Part shown: piece by piece, positions 17,497-27,185 of the stretch
Position numbering within the stretch: position 1 is the stretch's first letter
Layout of the letters: every line of letters begins with the position of its first letter
NCBI RefSeq assembly: GCF_905397435.1
Contig: NZ_CAJPVI010000018.1
Span: 62,001 to 126,000, forward strand
Reading direction: 5' to 3'
Source: Cupriavidus numazuensis
GTDB taxonomy: Bacteria > Pseudomonadota > Gammaproteobacteria > Burkholderiales > Burkholderiaceae
DNA: 64,000 bases
Notes under the pieces: model-generated
What the model was told of the DNA's origin: nothing
The model's input: only the letters and a program-made list of their open reading frames with translations
Databases searched by the model: none
Program-made: the position numbers and the translations under genes

Positions 17497-18963
17497 ATGA
17501 CGCAAGCGCAACCCTTCCCCTTGGCAGCGCGCTTCGGGCGCGGCCTCGCGGCCCTGACCGCCGCGGCAATGGCCGCCAGCCTGGCCGCGTGCGCGGTCGG
17601 CCCCGATTACCGTGCCCCCGCAGCGGACCTGCCGGCGGCCTATGCGCACGCCGCCGCCTTGCAGGGTCAGGAAGCGGTGCCTGCAGCGCCCGCGCTGGAT
17701 AGCTGGTGGAAGGGATTCGACGATCCCGCGCTGACCCGGATCATCGAGCGCGCGCTGGCGCAGAACCTGGACCTTGCCGCATCGGTGGCCCGTGTCGACC
17801 AGGCGCGTGCGGCGGCCAACTACGCGGGCGCGGCATTGCTGCCCGAGGGATCGCTGTCCGGCAGCGTCGCGCGGCAACGGCAGTCGCTCGAAAGCCCGCT
17901 CGGCAAGATCGCCAGCAAGTCGCCTGGCTTCGAGCGCAACAACACGCTGTACAACATCGGTGCCGGGGCAAGCTGGGAAATCGACATCGCGGGCGGCCTG
18001 CGGCGCGGGGCCGAGGCGGCCGACGCGGAAGCCCAGGCGGCCGAGGCCGAACACCTCGGCGTGCGCGTGCTGGTGGCAGCGGAAGCGGCCGACGCCTACT
18101 TCCGCGTGCGCGGTGCGCAGCAGCGCATCGCCATTGCACAGCAGCAGGTGCAGACCAATGCGCGGCTGCTCGATCTGGTGAAGCTGCGCCTGGCCGACGG
18201 CATCGGCGCCGAGCGCGAGCGCGCCCAGGCCGAAGCGCGGCTCGCGCAAACCCGCGTGACCATCCCGCCGCTGCAGATCGAGCTCGACACGCAGCTCAAC
18301 CGACTCGACGTGCTGATGGGCGCTGCGCCGGGCACCTATGCCGCCGAACTCGCCGCGCCGGGTGCGCGCACGGGCGTCCCGCAGATCCCGCTCGCGCAGG
18401 GTCCTGCCGCGCTGCTCGAGCGCCGCCCCGACGTCATTGCCGCCGAACGCCGGCTGGCCGCGTCCAGCGCGCGCATCGGCGTGGCCACTGCCGAGTACTA
18501 CCCCAAGCTGTCGCTATCGGCGCTGCTCGGCTTTGAAAGCCTGTCGGCGGGCAAGATGTTCACGGCCGCCACGTTCCAGCCCGCGGCCATGGCGGGCCTG
18601 CGCTGGCGCCTGTTCGATTTCGGCCGCGTCGACGCCGAAGTCGCGCAGGCGCGCGGCGCCAATGCGGAGGCACTCGCCACCTATCGCAAATCCATGCTGC
18701 GCGCGACGGAGGATGTGGAGAACGCCATCGTCACGCTGACCCAGCTGCAACTGCAGAGCCAGGATCTGGCCGTGGAAGTGGATGCTCAGGCCCGCTCGCG
18801 CGGCGCGTCCGAAGAGGCCTACAAGGGCGGCGCGGTCAGCTTGTTCGAGGTGCTTGAGGAAGACCGCCAGCTACTGGCCGCACGCGACCAGCAGGCACGC
18901 GTGGGCACCGACAACGCACGCGCCGCGGTGGCGGCGTTCCGTGCGCTCGGTGGCGGCTGGTAA
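17497..18963 (+). CDS. NodT/OprM-family outer-membrane efflux lipoprotein
   Basis: A 488-residue TolC-like channel. The signal peptide ends in a lipobox (LAACAV), followed by GPDYRAPAADLP, the common start of NodT-family mature proteins. Two outer-membrane efflux-protein repeats follow, with RRPDVIAAERRLAASSARIG in the second. ATG 17497 is favoured over GTG 17488 because GAGAGG then sits at a proper distance. With EmrA and EmrB it would complete a tripartite pump across both membranes. Confidence 0.92.
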   Translation: MTQAQPFPLAARFGRGLAALTAAAMAASLAACAVGPDYRAPAADLPAAYAHAAALQGQEAVPAAPALDSWWKGFDDPALTRIIERALAQNLDLAASVARVDQARAAANYAGAALLPEGSLSGSVARQRQSLESPLGKIASKSPGFERNNTLYNIGAGASWEIDIAGGLRRGAEAADAEAQAAEAEHLGVRVLVAAEAADAYFRVRGAQQRIAIAQQQVQTNARLLDLVKLRLADGIGAERERAQAEARLAQTRVTIPPLQIELDTQLNRLDVLMGAAPGTYAAELAAPGARTGVPQIPLAQGPAALLERRPDVIAAERRLAASSARIGVATAEYYPKLSLSALLGFESLSAGKMFTAATFQPAAMAGLRWRLFDFGRVDAEVAQARGANAEALATYRKSMLRATEDVENAIVTLTQLQLQSQDLAVEVDAQARSRGASEEAYKGGAVSLFEVLEEDRQLLAARDQQARVGTDNARAAVAAFRALGGGW

Positions 18964-18990
18964 GGGGCAGGAAGGAAGCGCCGCGTCGCC

Positions 18991-19509
18991 TTAACCGGCT
19001 TCGGCCTTTTCCGTGGTCGACAGGTAGGCGGCAGCATCGGCCAGGCGCCGGCGCACCCCTTCGCCGGCTGCAGGCCCGGGTGCCAGCGCGTAACGCGCGA
19101 GGTCAACCGGCGCACCGCTCGCGGCATCGACCAGCACGGGTTCGACGGGCGCCCCGGTGGCCTTGTCGACAAGCTGCACGCTCACTCCCTCGGGCGCGAA
19201 ATGCTTGTTGCCCCAGGCCAGCATCGACAGCATTACCGGCTCGAAATCGCGGCCGCACTCGGTCAGCACGTATTCGTAGCGCGGCGGCCGCTCCGAATAC
19301 TGGCGGCGCTCCAGCAAGCCTTCATCCACCAGTCCGTTGAGGCGGCGCGTCAGCATGTTCGGCGCGATATCAAGGTTCTTCTGGAAGGCATCGAAGCGCG
19401 TCGTGCCATAGAACGCCTCGCGCAGGATCAGGATGCTCCACCACTCCCCGACCCGCTCAAGGCTCCGCGCGATGGGACACTGCATGTCCCGGAAGGTCTT
19501 TCTCTGCAT
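18991..19509 (-). CDS. HxlR-family transcriptional regulator, second copy
   Basis: A 172-residue paralogue of the regulator at 16826-17374. It shares MQRK, QCPIARSLERVGEWWSILIL, FYGTTRFDAF, APNMLTRRL, ERPPRYEYVLT and the C-terminal GAPVEPVLVDAASGAP block. It is convergent with the efflux-channel gene, 27 bp away. TTGACA on the minus strand at 19526-19531 could be its -35 box. Whether it acts on the same pump is unknown. The CTATCA repeats of the first copy are not present upstream. Confidence 0.88.
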   Translation of the reverse strand: MQRKTFRDMQCPIARSLERVGEWWSILILREAFYGTTRFDAFQKNLDIAPNMLTRRLNGLVDEGLLERRQYSERPPRYEYVLTECGRDFEPVMLSMLAWGNKHFAPEGVSVQLVDKATGAPVEPVLVDAASGAPVDLARYALAPGPAAGEGVRRRLADAAAYLSTTEKAEAG

Positions 19510-19576
19510 GGTGGCGTGGCTGGTTGTCAAAGCGGGAGACCGTCGTGCGGACCATGCTACTGCCGAGGCTTCAATC

Positions 19577-19842
19577 ATGCAAGTAAGGCCCGGCGCATGC
19601 GGCGTGCTCAAGGTGCTGGCCAACCCGGATCGCCTGCTGCGAATGTGCCAGCTGTCGCAGGGAGAGCTTGCCGTGGGCGAACTGGAGGAACAGCTTGGCA
19701 TCCGCCAGCCCGCGCTGTCCCGGCAACTGGGCGTGCTGCGCGAGAACGGCCTCGTAGCAACTGGCCTTGTGGCGGCCAGGGTGGCCGCATGATCGTATTC
19801 GAAGTCGTCGAGCGCGCAACGTCCACCATGCGGCAAGCCTGA
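19577..19842 (+). pseudogene. Frameshifted ArsR/BigR-like regulator remnant
   Basis: The frame from ATG 19577 encodes VLKVLANPDRLLRMCQLSQG, then LAVGELEEQLGIRQPALSRQ and LGVLRENGLVAT. This is the helix-turn-helix of an ArsR-family repressor of the BigR/SqrR type. Right after VAT, where family members continue RREG, the frame turns to GLVAARVAA and stops at 19792. Another frame resumes a wing-like strand as GGRMIVFEVVE and ends at 19842. The C-terminal dimerisation helix is missing. It looks like a gene broken by an indel; a short functional protein cannot be excluded. Confidence 0.6.
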
Positions 19843-19978
19843 GTGTGTCGGCATTGTCGCGGGAGATTGCGCCAGATCAAGGGCCGGCCGCACGCAAGGC
19901 GCAGTATGGATCTGCCGGCGTTATTGCTGGCAGATCCCGGGAATTTCACCCGCATCGCAAACTGGCAAGGAGCCGGCC

Positions 19979-20182
19979 ATGCAAGCAAACGTCGGAACCC
20001 TCGACCGGACTCTCCGGATCGTCATCGGCCTGGCCCTCATCGTCCTGGCGGCAACGGGGCACATCGGGGCGTGGGGATGGATCGGCATCGTACCGCTGGC
20101 CACGGGCATCCTGCGCGTCTGTCCAGCGTATAGCCTTCTTGGCGTAAAGACGTGCCCGGCATCTACACCGGACGCCAAGTAA
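19979..20182 (+). CDS. DUF2892 (YgaP-like) small inner-membrane protein
   Basis: A 67-residue protein with two membrane spans. MQANVGTLDRTLRIVIG followed by TGILRVCPAYSLLGVKTC is the DUF2892 pattern, including the two conserved cysteines. The domain is found alone or fused to rhodanese, and often sits with ArsR-type BigR/SqrR regulators in sulfide or persulfide operons. The upstream remnant fits that history. CAAGGAG precedes the ATG. Exact role unknown. Confidence 0.85.
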   Translation: MQANVGTLDRTLRIVIGLALIVLAATGHIGAWGWIGIVPLATGILRVCPAYSLLGVKTCPASTPDAK

Positions 20183-20207
20183 CGCCCGGCCATCTTGCCT
20201 GAATGAC

Positions 20208-20231
20208 AAAGCCCCGCACAAGCGGGGCTTT
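20208..20231. terminator. Bidirectional terminator between DUF2892 gene and glmS
   Basis: The hairpin AAAGCCCCGC/GCGGGGCTTT with loop ACAA lies between the convergent ends of the two genes. T-rich sequence follows on either strand. Confidence 0.75.
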
Positions 20232-20277
20232 ATCTTGCCGGGGTGTACTACTACGACGCGCCGCCAGGCGCGCCCAA

Positions 20278-22116
20278 TTACTCCACCGTCACCGACTTCG
20301 CCAGGTTCCGCGGCTTGTCCACGTCGGTACCGCGTGCGCACGCCGTGTGGTACGCCAGCAGCTGCAGCGGCACCACGTGCAGGATCGGCGACAGGTCGCC
20401 ATAGTGTTCGGGCATCCGAATCACCTGGATGCCGTCCGACGACTGGATATGCGTGTCGCTGTCGGCGAACACGTACAGACGGCCGCCGCGTGCGCGCACT
20501 TCCTGGATGTTGGACTTCAGCTTCTCGAGCAGCGCGTCGTGCGGGGCCACGGTGACCACAGGCATGGCTTCCGTCACCAGTGCGAGCGGGCCATGCTTGA
20601 GTTCGCCGGCGGGATACGCCTCGGCGTGGATGTACGAGATTTCCTTGAGCTTGAGCGCACCTTCGAGTGCGATCGGGTAGTGCATGCCGCGGCCCAGGAA
20701 CAGCGCGTTTTCGCGGCGCGCGAATTCTTCCGACCACGCGATGATCTGCGGCTCCAGCGCCAGCACGCCATGCAGCGCGGCGGGCAGGTGGCGCAGGTTG
20801 GCCATGTCCTTGGCCTCGGCTTCTTCGGACAGGAAACCGCGCACCTTGGCCAGCGCCAGCGTCAGCATGTACAGCGCGGCGAGCTGGGTAGTGAAGGCCT
20901 TGGTGGACGCCACGCCGATTTCAGTGCCGGCACGCGTGAGGAAGCGCATCTCGGTCTCGCGCACCATGGCGCTGGTCGCCACGTTGCAGACCGACAGCGT
21001 ATGCGTATGGCCCAGCGCGCGTGCATGGCGCAATGCAGCCATGGTGTCGGCGGTCTCGCCGGATTGCGAGATCACCACCACGAGTGCGCGCGGATTGGGC
21101 ACCGTGTCGCGGTAACGGTATTCGCTGGCCACTTCGACCTGCGTGGGGATCTTCGCGATGCTTTCGAGCCAGTACTTGGCCGTGCAGCCCGAATAGTAGC
21201 TGGTACCGCAAGCCAGGATCAGCACGCTGTCGATCTCCGGGAACACCTCGGCGGCGCGATCGCCAAACAGCGTGGGCGAGATACCGTCGATGCCTTCCAG
21301 CGTGTCGCCGAGCGCGCGCGGCTGCTCGAAGATTTCCTTCTGCATGAAGTGGCGGTACGGGCCCAGGTCCACCGTGGCGGCGTGCGCCTCGACCACGCGC
21401 ACTTCGCGTTCGACCGGATGGTCATGGCCGTCGTGGATGGTCACGCCGTCGCGCGTGACCTCGACGACATCGCCCTCTTCCAGGTAGATGATGCGGTTGG
21501 CCGTGCCAGCCACAGCCAGCGCGTCCGAAGCGAGGAAGGCCTCGCCGTCGCCAAGCGCCACCACCAACGGCGAGCCCGCGCGCGCGCCGACCACGCGCTC
21601 GGGCTGGTCCTTGGCGAACACGGCGATCGCGTAGGCGCCGTGCAGGCGCTTGGTCACGGCGCGCACCGATGCGAACAGGTCGCCGCGCGTGGCGCTGCTC
21701 GGATAGCAGTAGGCCTGGTGGATCAGGTGGGCGACGACCTCGGTGTCGGTCTGCGACTCGAAGCCATAGCCGACCGCGCGCAGTTCTTCGCGCAGCGGCT
21801 CGTAGTTTTCGATGATGCCGTTGTGCACTAGCGCGATGGTCTCGCCGGACAGGTGCGGGTGGGCGTTCACGGTGTCGGGCTTGCCATGCGTGGCCCAGCG
21901 CGTGTGCGCAACGCCAGTGGTGCCCGCCAGGCCCGATGCCTGCGTCTGGGCATCCAGATCGGCCACGCGCGACACCGTGCGTGCGCGCTCGACAGCGTTA
22001 TCGCGCACGACGGCGACGCCGCAGGAGTCATAGCCGCGGTATTCGAGGCGGCGCAGGCCTTCGATCAGGACCGGAACGATATTGCGCGTGGAAACCGCGC
22101 CGACGATGCCACACAT
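20278..22116 (-). CDS. glmS: Glutamine--fructose-6-phosphate aminotransferase (isomerising)
   Basis: A 612-residue cytoplasmic enzyme that makes glucosamine-6-phosphate from fructose-6-phosphate and glutamine, the first step to UDP-GlcNAc. The start at 22116 gives MCGIVGAV; Cys2, exposed after Met removal, is the glutaminase nucleophile. The N-terminal Ntn domain is followed by two SIS domains and the usual C-terminus LAKSVTVE. An upstream in-frame extension to 22236 would bury the nucleophile and is rejected. It lies 158 bp after glmU and is probably co-transcribed. No glmS ribozyme is seen, as expected outside Firmicutes. Confidence 0.97.
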   Translation of the reverse strand: MCGIVGAVSTRNIVPVLIEGLRRLEYRGYDSCGVAVVRDNAVERARTVSRVADLDAQTQASGLAGTTGVAHTRWATHGKPDTVNAHPHLSGETIALVHNGIIENYEPLREELRAVGYGFESQTDTEVVAHLIHQAYCYPSSATRGDLFASVRAVTKRLHGAYAIAVFAKDQPERVVGARAGSPLVVALGDGEAFLASDALAVAGTANRIIYLEEGDVVEVTRDGVTIHDGHDHPVEREVRVVEAHAATVDLGPYRHFMQKEIFEQPRALGDTLEGIDGISPTLFGDRAAEVFPEIDSVLILACGTSYYSGCTAKYWLESIAKIPTQVEVASEYRYRDTVPNPRALVVVISQSGETADTMAALRHARALGHTHTLSVCNVATSAMVRETEMRFLTRAGTEIGVASTKAFTTQLAALYMLTLALAKVRGFLSEEAEAKDMANLRHLPAALHGVLALEPQIIAWSEEFARRENALFLGRGMHYPIALEGALKLKEISYIHAEAYPAGELKHGPLALVTEAMPVVTVAPHDALLEKLKSNIQEVRARGGRLYVFADSDTHIQSSDGIQVIRMPEHYGDLSPILHVVPLQLLAYHTACARGTDVDKPRNLAKSVTVE

Positions 22117-22274
22117 GGCTGTACCCCCGTGCTCGGCGCCGATGCCGGCGCCTGTTTCAATGCCGGTCGCGGCCACAGCGCCGCGCCGGAACGGCCGCAA
22201 CACTGCGGCCGCCGTATTGTGTTGATCGATGGCCACCGTACATGACGTGCGCGGCCGCCGTACCGCTTACTCGC

Positions 22275-23639
22275 TTACTGCTTCGGCTTCTTGACCGGGC
22301 GCTGCCAGGCGTCGAGCGTCATCTGCTTGGCGCGCGACAGCGTCAGCTTGTCGGCCGGCGCTTCCTTGGTCAGCGTCGTGCCAGCGCCGATGGTCGCACC
22401 GCGGCGCACCGTCACCGGCGCAACCAGTTGCGTATCGGAGCCGATAAAGACATCGTCCTCGATCACCGTACGGAACTTGTTCGCACCGTCATAGTTGCAG
22501 GTGATGGTGCCGGCGCCAATATTCACGCGCGCGCCGACCGTGGCGTCGCCCACATAAGCCAGGTGGTTGGCCTTGCTGTGCGCGGCGACCTGCGAATTCT
22601 TCACTTCCACGAAGTTGCCAATATGGACATCTTCGCCCAGTTCGGTGCCGGGGCGCAGGCGCGCATACGGTCCGATGCGGCCGTCGGCACCGATTTTCGC
22701 ACTGTCGATATGGCAGAACGGCTGTACCTGCGCGCCGGCATCGATGCTGCTGTTGCGGATCACGCAATTGGCGCCGATCTGCACACCGTCACCGAGATGC
22801 ACGCGGCCTTCGAACACGCAGCCGATGTCGATGGAGACATCGCGCCCGCAAGTCAGCTCGCCCCGCACGTCGATGCGCGCCGGGTCGGCCAGCGTCACGC
22901 CGGCCTCGAGCAGGCGCTGGGCCAGGTTGCGCTGGTGGATGCGCTCGACTTCCGCCAGCTGGACCTTGCTGTTGACGCCGAGCGTCTCCCACAGCGCCGC
23001 GGGCTGGGCCGAGACGATGTCGATGCCTTCGGTCGCCGCGCGCTCGACGGTATCGGTCAGGTAGTACTCGCCTTGCGCGTTGTCGTTGCCCAGCGTCGAC
23101 AGCCACCGACGCAGATGGCCAGTCGGGCACACGATGATGCCGGTGTTGATCTCGCGGATCGCGCGGATAGCCTCGCTGGCGTCCTTTTGCTCGACGATCC
23201 GCACGATACTGCCCGCGGCATCACGCACGATGCGCCCATAGCCGGTCGGATCTGGCATTTCCACGGTCAGCACGCCAAAACGCGTGTTGCCGGCTGCCTC
23301 GACCAGCGCCTTGAGCGTCGCTGCCGTGGTGAGCGGCACGTCACCATAGAGAACCAATGTGGGCTGGTTGTCGTCCAACTGAGGAAGTGCCTGCATCACC
23401 GCATGGCCGGTACCCAGTTGCTGGGCCTGTTCGGCAAAGGTGACATCATCGGCGGCGACGGCCTCGCGCACACGCTCGGCACCGTGGCCGACGACCACGA
23501 CCAGCCGCGAAGGCGACAGCGTACGTGCCGTATCGATGACATGCGCGAGCATCGGGCGCCCGGCGACTGGGTGCAGGACCTTGGGCAAATCGGAATGCAT
23601 CCGCTTGCCCATGCCCGCGGCGAGAATGACGATATTCAC
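22275..23639 (-). CDS. glmU: Bifunctional GlcNAc-1-P uridyltransferase / GlcN-1-P acetyltransferase
   Basis: A 454-residue enzyme that makes UDP-GlcNAc. The nucleotidyltransferase domain begins [11 protein letters not shown] with the nucleotide-binding loop. The C-terminal half is a left-handed beta-helix of hexapeptides such as [18 protein letters not shown] and ends in a basic tail. The start is GTG at 23639 with AAGGGG upstream. It precedes glmS, so both enzymes of the UDP-GlcNAc branch lie together. Confidence 0.96.
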   Translation of the reverse strand: MNIVILAAGMGKRMHSDLPKVLHPVAGRPMLAHVIDTARTLSPSRLVVVVGHGAERVREAVAADDVTFAEQAQQLGTGHAVMQALPQLDDNQPTLVLYGDVPLTTAATLKALVEAAGNTRFGVLTVEMPDPTGYGRIVRDAAGSIVRIVEQKDASEAIRAIREINTGIIVCPTGHLRRWLSTLGNDNAQGEYYLTDTVERAATEGIDIVSAQPAALWETLGVNSKVQLAEVERIHQRNLAQRLLEAGVTLADPARIDVRGELTCGRDVSIDIGCVFEGRVHLGDGVQIGANCVIRNSSIDAGAQVQPFCHIDSAKIGADGRIGPYARLRPGTELGEDVHIGNFVEVKNSQVAAHSKANHLAYVGDATVGARVNIGAGTITCNYDGANKFRTVIEDDVFIGSDTQLVAPVTVRRGATIGAGTTLTKEAPADKLTLSRAKQMTLDAWQRPVKKPKQ

Positions 23640-23847
23640 AAGGAGACCCCTTGGTGCATGTATCGGGAAATATATTCTTTAAAGCACCAGCCGGATGTTC
23701 GATAACCGGCGTTCATGGCGTTCAACAACCCGGTTTCCGCCAGCCCGGCGGTGGTGGCTTCCAGCTTTTCTGGAACCGCCGAACCCTTGCCAGGACTGGG
23801 CTTGTGGGCAATCAGCAAACCCTGGCAAGATGCGCGGCGATTTTAAC

Positions 23848-24780
23848 ATGACGGTATCTGCTCAATCCCCCCCTGTTTCCGATTCTCACAATCGCTGGCT
23901 GCGCCTGATATTGGCGATATTTGCCACGGCAATCCTTGGCGCGTGCAGCGCAATGAAGACCGGCTATCAGCAGGGCGACCGCCTGGCTTACTGGTGGGTC
24001 GACCACTACGTCGACGTCACCGACGCTCAGGAGCCGCCCACGCGCGAGGCCATTGCGCGCTTCTTCGCCTGGCACCGGCAGGCGCAGCTGCCGGAAATCG
24101 CCGGATTGCTGACGCAGGCCCGGAATCAGGTCCAGCAACCGGTTAGCACCGCGGCCATCGTGCAGATCCAGGAGGCCAGCCAGCGCCTGGCGCGGCAGTC
24201 GTTCGACCAGGCCATCCCCGATGTGGCGGACCTGCTGCTCACGCTGACCCCGGCCCAGATCGACCGGATGGAAAAGAAGTTTGACGAGGGCAACGCCAAG
24301 TACCGCAAGAAATTCCTGAGCGGCAGCGCCGAGGACCGCGAATCGGCGCGCTTTGACAAGGTAATGAGCTACGCCAAGCTGATCTACGGAAGCTTCTCGA
24401 ACGAGCAGGAACAGGCCATCCACGCCGCCATGGCCCCGCTGATGCAGGGTGCCCAGGCGCGCTACGCGGAACGGCTGCGGCGGCAGGAGGACTGGCTGGC
24501 GCTGGCGCGGCAGGTCCAGCAGACGCATCCGCCCAAGGCACAGGTCGTCGAACTGCTGCGCCGCTTCGGCGACCGCTGGCAGCACCCGCAGGGCCAGGTA
24601 CGCGCCGCCAGCTATGAAGCCAACAACCAGGCCGGCGTGGCGCTGGCCACGACCATCGCCAACCTCGCAACGCCCACGCAGAAGGCGCATGCCGTGGAAC
24701 GCTTCCAGAAGTGGATCGACGACACGCGCAGCCTGATGCGCGAACGGCAGGGCAATACGTCCCAGGCGGCCAACAAGTAG
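23848..24780 (+). CDS. DUF6279-like lipoprotein
   Basis: A 310-residue predicted lipoprotein. After a short basic N-terminus and one hydrophobic helix comes the lipobox LGACSA. The mature part is helical, with GYQQGDRLAYWWVDHYVDV near its start and LTPAQIDRMEKKFDEGNAKY in the middle. That layout matches the DUF6279 lipoproteins of proteobacteria, whose function is not known. The start could also be ATG 23830. It is divergent from glmU and convergent with ttcA. Confidence 0.8.
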   Translation: MTVSAQSPPVSDSHNRWLRLILAIFATAILGACSAMKTGYQQGDRLAYWWVDHYVDVTDAQEPPTREAIARFFAWHRQAQLPEIAGLLTQARNQVQQPVSTAAIVQIQEASQRLARQSFDQAIPDVADLLLTLTPAQIDRMEKKFDEGNAKYRKKFLSGSAEDRESARFDKVMSYAKLIYGSFSNEQEQAIHAAMAPLMQGAQARYAERLRRQEDWLALARQVQQTHPPKAQVVELLRRFGDRWQHPQGQVRAASYEANNQAGVALATTIANLATPTQKAHAVERFQKWIDDTRSLMRERQGNTSQAANK

Positions 24781-24793
24781 CGCCGGCCCAATG

Positions 24794-24825
24794 CAAAACG
24801 CCCGCGTCACAACGCGGGCGTTTTG
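24794..24825. terminator. Bidirectional terminator between lipoprotein gene and ttcA
   Basis: CAAAACGCCCGCGT and ACGCGGGCGTTTTG form a 14-bp stem with loop CACA, followed by CTTTCC on the plus strand and ATTGGG on the minus strand. It lies between convergent genes. Confidence 0.8.
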
Positions 24826-24841
24826 CTTTCCGGCGGGCCGA

Positions 24842-25777
24842 TTATTCGATGCTGGCCTGCTGGGCCGGCGCCGACGTCTGTGGCCGCTCGAAGCGCACGA
24901 ATTCCAGTCGGTTCTCGTCGCTGCTGCCGGCAAACACCAGCGGCTGCTGCGTGAACGTGGTCTCGCCGAACAGGGACGCCTCATCCACCTTGGCCAGACC
25001 CGTGGCCAGCCCCGTGAACGGGAACAGGTCAGTATCGGCCAGGTGCGACGGCACCACATTGCGCAGCGAGGCGAAGATATTGTCGATACGGCCCGGGTTC
25101 TCGCGCTCCCATGCCTGCAGCATTTCGCTAACCTTCTTGCGCTGCAGGTTCTCCTGCGAGCCGCACAGGTTGCACGGGATGATCGGGAATTCCATCGCGC
25201 GCGCATAGGCGGCAATGTCCTTCTCCGAGCAGTACGCGAGTGGCCGGATCACGATGTGCGCGCCGTCGTCCGTGGCGAGCTTGGGCGGCATGGCCTTCAT
25301 CTTGCCGCCGAAAAACATGTTCAGGAAGAACGTGTTGACGATGTCGTCGCGGTGGTGGCCCAGCGCGATCTTGTTGGCGCCAAGCTCCTTGGCGGTGCGG
25401 TAGATCACGCCGCGGCGCAGGCGCGAGCACAGCGAGCACGTGGTCTTGCCCTCGGGCACCTTCTCCTTGACGATCGAGTAGGTGTCCGCCTCGACGATCA
25501 CGTATTCCACGCCCGTCGACTTCAGGTACTCCGGCAGCACATGCTCCGGGAAGCCAGGCTGCTTCTGGTCCAGGTTCATCGCGATCAGCTTGAACTGGAT
25601 GGGCGCGCGCTTCTGCAGCGCCATCAGGACCGACAGCATCGTGTACGAGTCCTTGCCGCCACTCATGCAGACCAGCACAGTGTCGCCGTCCTCGATCATG
25701 CCGAAGTCGCCGATGGCCTTGCCGGTTTGCGATTGCAGCCTCGTCTCGAGGCGGTAGAAGTTATTGGAGTGGCTCAT
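24842..25777 (-). CDS. ttcA: tRNA 2-thiocytidine biosynthesis protein TtcA
   Basis: A 311-residue ATP-dependent tRNA thiolase that converts C32 to s2C32 in some tRNAs. The PP-loop SGGKDS is at 39-44. Cysteines that hold the 4Fe-4S cluster are in the CxxC pairs at 114/117 ([12 protein letters not shown]) and 202/205 (PCNLCGSQ). Length and C-terminus are normal. It is the second gene after folB on this strand, 80 bp away, and may be co-transcribed with it. Confidence 0.95.
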   Translation of the reverse strand: MSHSNNFYRLETRLQSQTGKAIGDFGMIEDGDTVLVCMSGGKDSYTMLSVLMALQKRAPIQFKLIAMNLDQKQPGFPEHVLPEYLKSTGVEYVIVEADTYSIVKEKVPEGKTTCSLCSRLRRGVIYRTAKELGANKIALGHHRDDIVNTFFLNMFFGGKMKAMPPKLATDDGAHIVIRPLAYCSEKDIAAYARAMEFPIIPCNLCGSQENLQRKKVSEMLQAWERENPGRIDNIFASLRNVVPSHLADTDLFPFTGLATGLAKVDEASLFGETTFTQQPLVFAGSSDENRLEFVRFERPQTSAPAQQASIE

Positions 25778-25857
25778 GGGGCATACCTGATCGTTGCGGC
25801 CGCCCGGATGAAATGGCCGGGACGGCTCGGAAGGGCCAAGATTTTACCCGGGCCGGC

Positions 25858-26259
25858 TCAGTTCTGCTTGATGTGGAAGACTTCCACGCCGACCGAGTCG
25901 CAATCCGGGTAGACGTCGGGCTTCTCCGTCGACACGCGCACGGCACGCACCTTCGGGTGCTTGAGCATGGCGCGGGCCACGTCGTCGCACAGCGTTTCCT
26001 GCAGGTGCACGTGGCCCTGCGCCATGCGCTCGGCGACGGTATTGCGCATGAAATCGTAGTCGACGACTTCTTCAAGCTTGTCGGCTTGCGGCGTGCTGGC
26101 GGCCAGCGGCACGAACAGGTCGATATTGATCAGCACGCGTTGCTCGCCCTTCTTCTCGAATTCGTGCACGCCGATATTGATCTGCACTTCGTAATTACGC
26201 AGGAACATGCGGCGGCAGTCTTGCAGGCTGGGATGGGTCAGGGCGGCGAGCATGGTCAT
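25858..26259 (-). CDS. folB: Dihydroneopterin aldolase / epimerase (FolB/FolX family)
   Basis: A 133-residue enzyme of the folate pathway. The core IGVHEFEKKGEQRVLINIDLF and the conserved YDF segment (VVDYDFMRNTV) followed by LQETLCDDVARAML are the FolB hallmarks. The next gene upstream is a pteridine-reductase-like SDR 77 bp away. That pairing suggests a FolX/FolM-like tetrahydromonapterin branch as an alternative to pure folate synthesis. The sequence alone does not separate FolB from FolX. Confidence 0.88.
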   Translation of the reverse strand: MTMLAALTHPSLQDCRRMFLRNYEVQINIGVHEFEKKGEQRVLINIDLFVPLAASTPQADKLEEVVDYDFMRNTVAERMAQGHVHLQETLCDDVARAMLKHPKVRAVRVSTEKPDVYPDCDSVGVEVFHIKQN

Positions 26260-26336
26260 GGCAAGCGGGGAAAAGGGAATTCAGGAGGGGCCGCGCCTGG
26301 CCACGAAATGGTGTGCAGGCGCGGCAGGTGTTTACA

Positions 26337-27170
26337 TCATTCTGTCAGGAACATCACGTCGCGCGACAGCGGCATCAGGTGCTGGCCGCCGTCGACGTAG
26401 AGCGTGGTGCCGGTCACGGCATTCGCGCAGGCGAGATAGGCCACAGCCTGGGCAATGTCCTCGGGCGTGGACGACTTGCCCAGCGGCGTGACGCGGTGCG
26501 CGCGGCGGAAGCTCTGCTCCGACTGCTCGCCCGACATCAGCGTGATGCCGGGAGCGACGCCAACCACGCGCAGGCGCGGCGCGAAGGCCTGTGCGAGCTG
26601 CACGGTGGCGGTCTGCAGCGCGGCCTTGGACAGCGTGTACGACAGGAAGTCCGGGTTCAGGTTGTCGAGCTTCTGGTCCAGCAGGTTGATCACGACGCCG
26701 CGCGGGTCCGTCACCGCATCATCGGCGGCGCTCAGTGCCTTGTACATCTCACGCGCGAGCAGCAGCGGCGCCGCAACGTTGGTGCGCATATGCGTGTCGA
26801 GCGACGCATACGAGAAACTCGTCGCCACGTCGTACTGGAACAGCGACGCGTTATTGACGAGGCAGGTCGGCACGCCCAGTTCGGCCGTGCAGGCGGCGAT
26901 CAGCGTCCCCGTGGAGGCCTCGTCGGCCAGGTCGGCCTGCAGCACGGCGGCACGGCGACCGCCGGCGCGGATCTTCGCGGCCAGCGCCTCGGCCTCGTCG
27001 CGGGAACGGTGGCAGTGCACGGCCACATCCCAGCCTTGCGCGGCCAGTTCGAGCGCGATGGCACGGCCAAGCCGGCGCGCGCCGCCGGTGACGATGGCCA
27101 CGCCGCGCGCGGCCGTAGCCTGCGGCTGGGCCGGCGAGGGAGCGGCGGCAGATGGATTGGTTTCGGGCAT
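26337..27170 (-). CDS. SDR oxidoreductase, pteridine reductase/FolM-like
   Basis: A 277-residue short-chain dehydrogenase. The nucleotide motif TGGARRLG fits TGxxxRxG, which marks the PTR1/FolM pteridine reductases rather than ordinary SDRs (TGxxxGxG). NNAS and YTLSK supply the catalytic Asn, Tyr and Lys. Its place before folB supports reduction of dihydromonapterin or dihydrofolate. The ATG at 27170 is preferred to a TTG at 27182. The start is only 15 bp from the divergent methyltransferase gene, so the two promoters must overlap the coding starts. Confidence 0.85.
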   Translation of the reverse strand: MPETNPSAAAPSPAQPQATAARGVAIVTGGARRLGRAIALELAAQGWDVAVHCHRSRDEAEALAAKIRAGGRRAAVLQADLADEASTGTLIAACTAELGVPTCLVNNASLFQYDVATSFSYASLDTHMRTNVAAPLLLAREMYKALSAADDAVTDPRGVVINLLDQKLDNLNPDFLSYTLSKAALQTATVQLAQAFAPRLRVVGVAPGITLMSGEQSEQSFRRAHRVTPLGKSSTPEDIAQAVAYLACANAVTGTTLYVDGGQHLMPLSRDVMFLTE

Positions 27171-27185
27171 TGCTACAATCAAGGC

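Noticed and set aside
20278..22236. Longer GlmS starting at 22236
   Set aside because: The extension would bury the catalytic Cys that must become N-terminal, so the start at 22116 is used.
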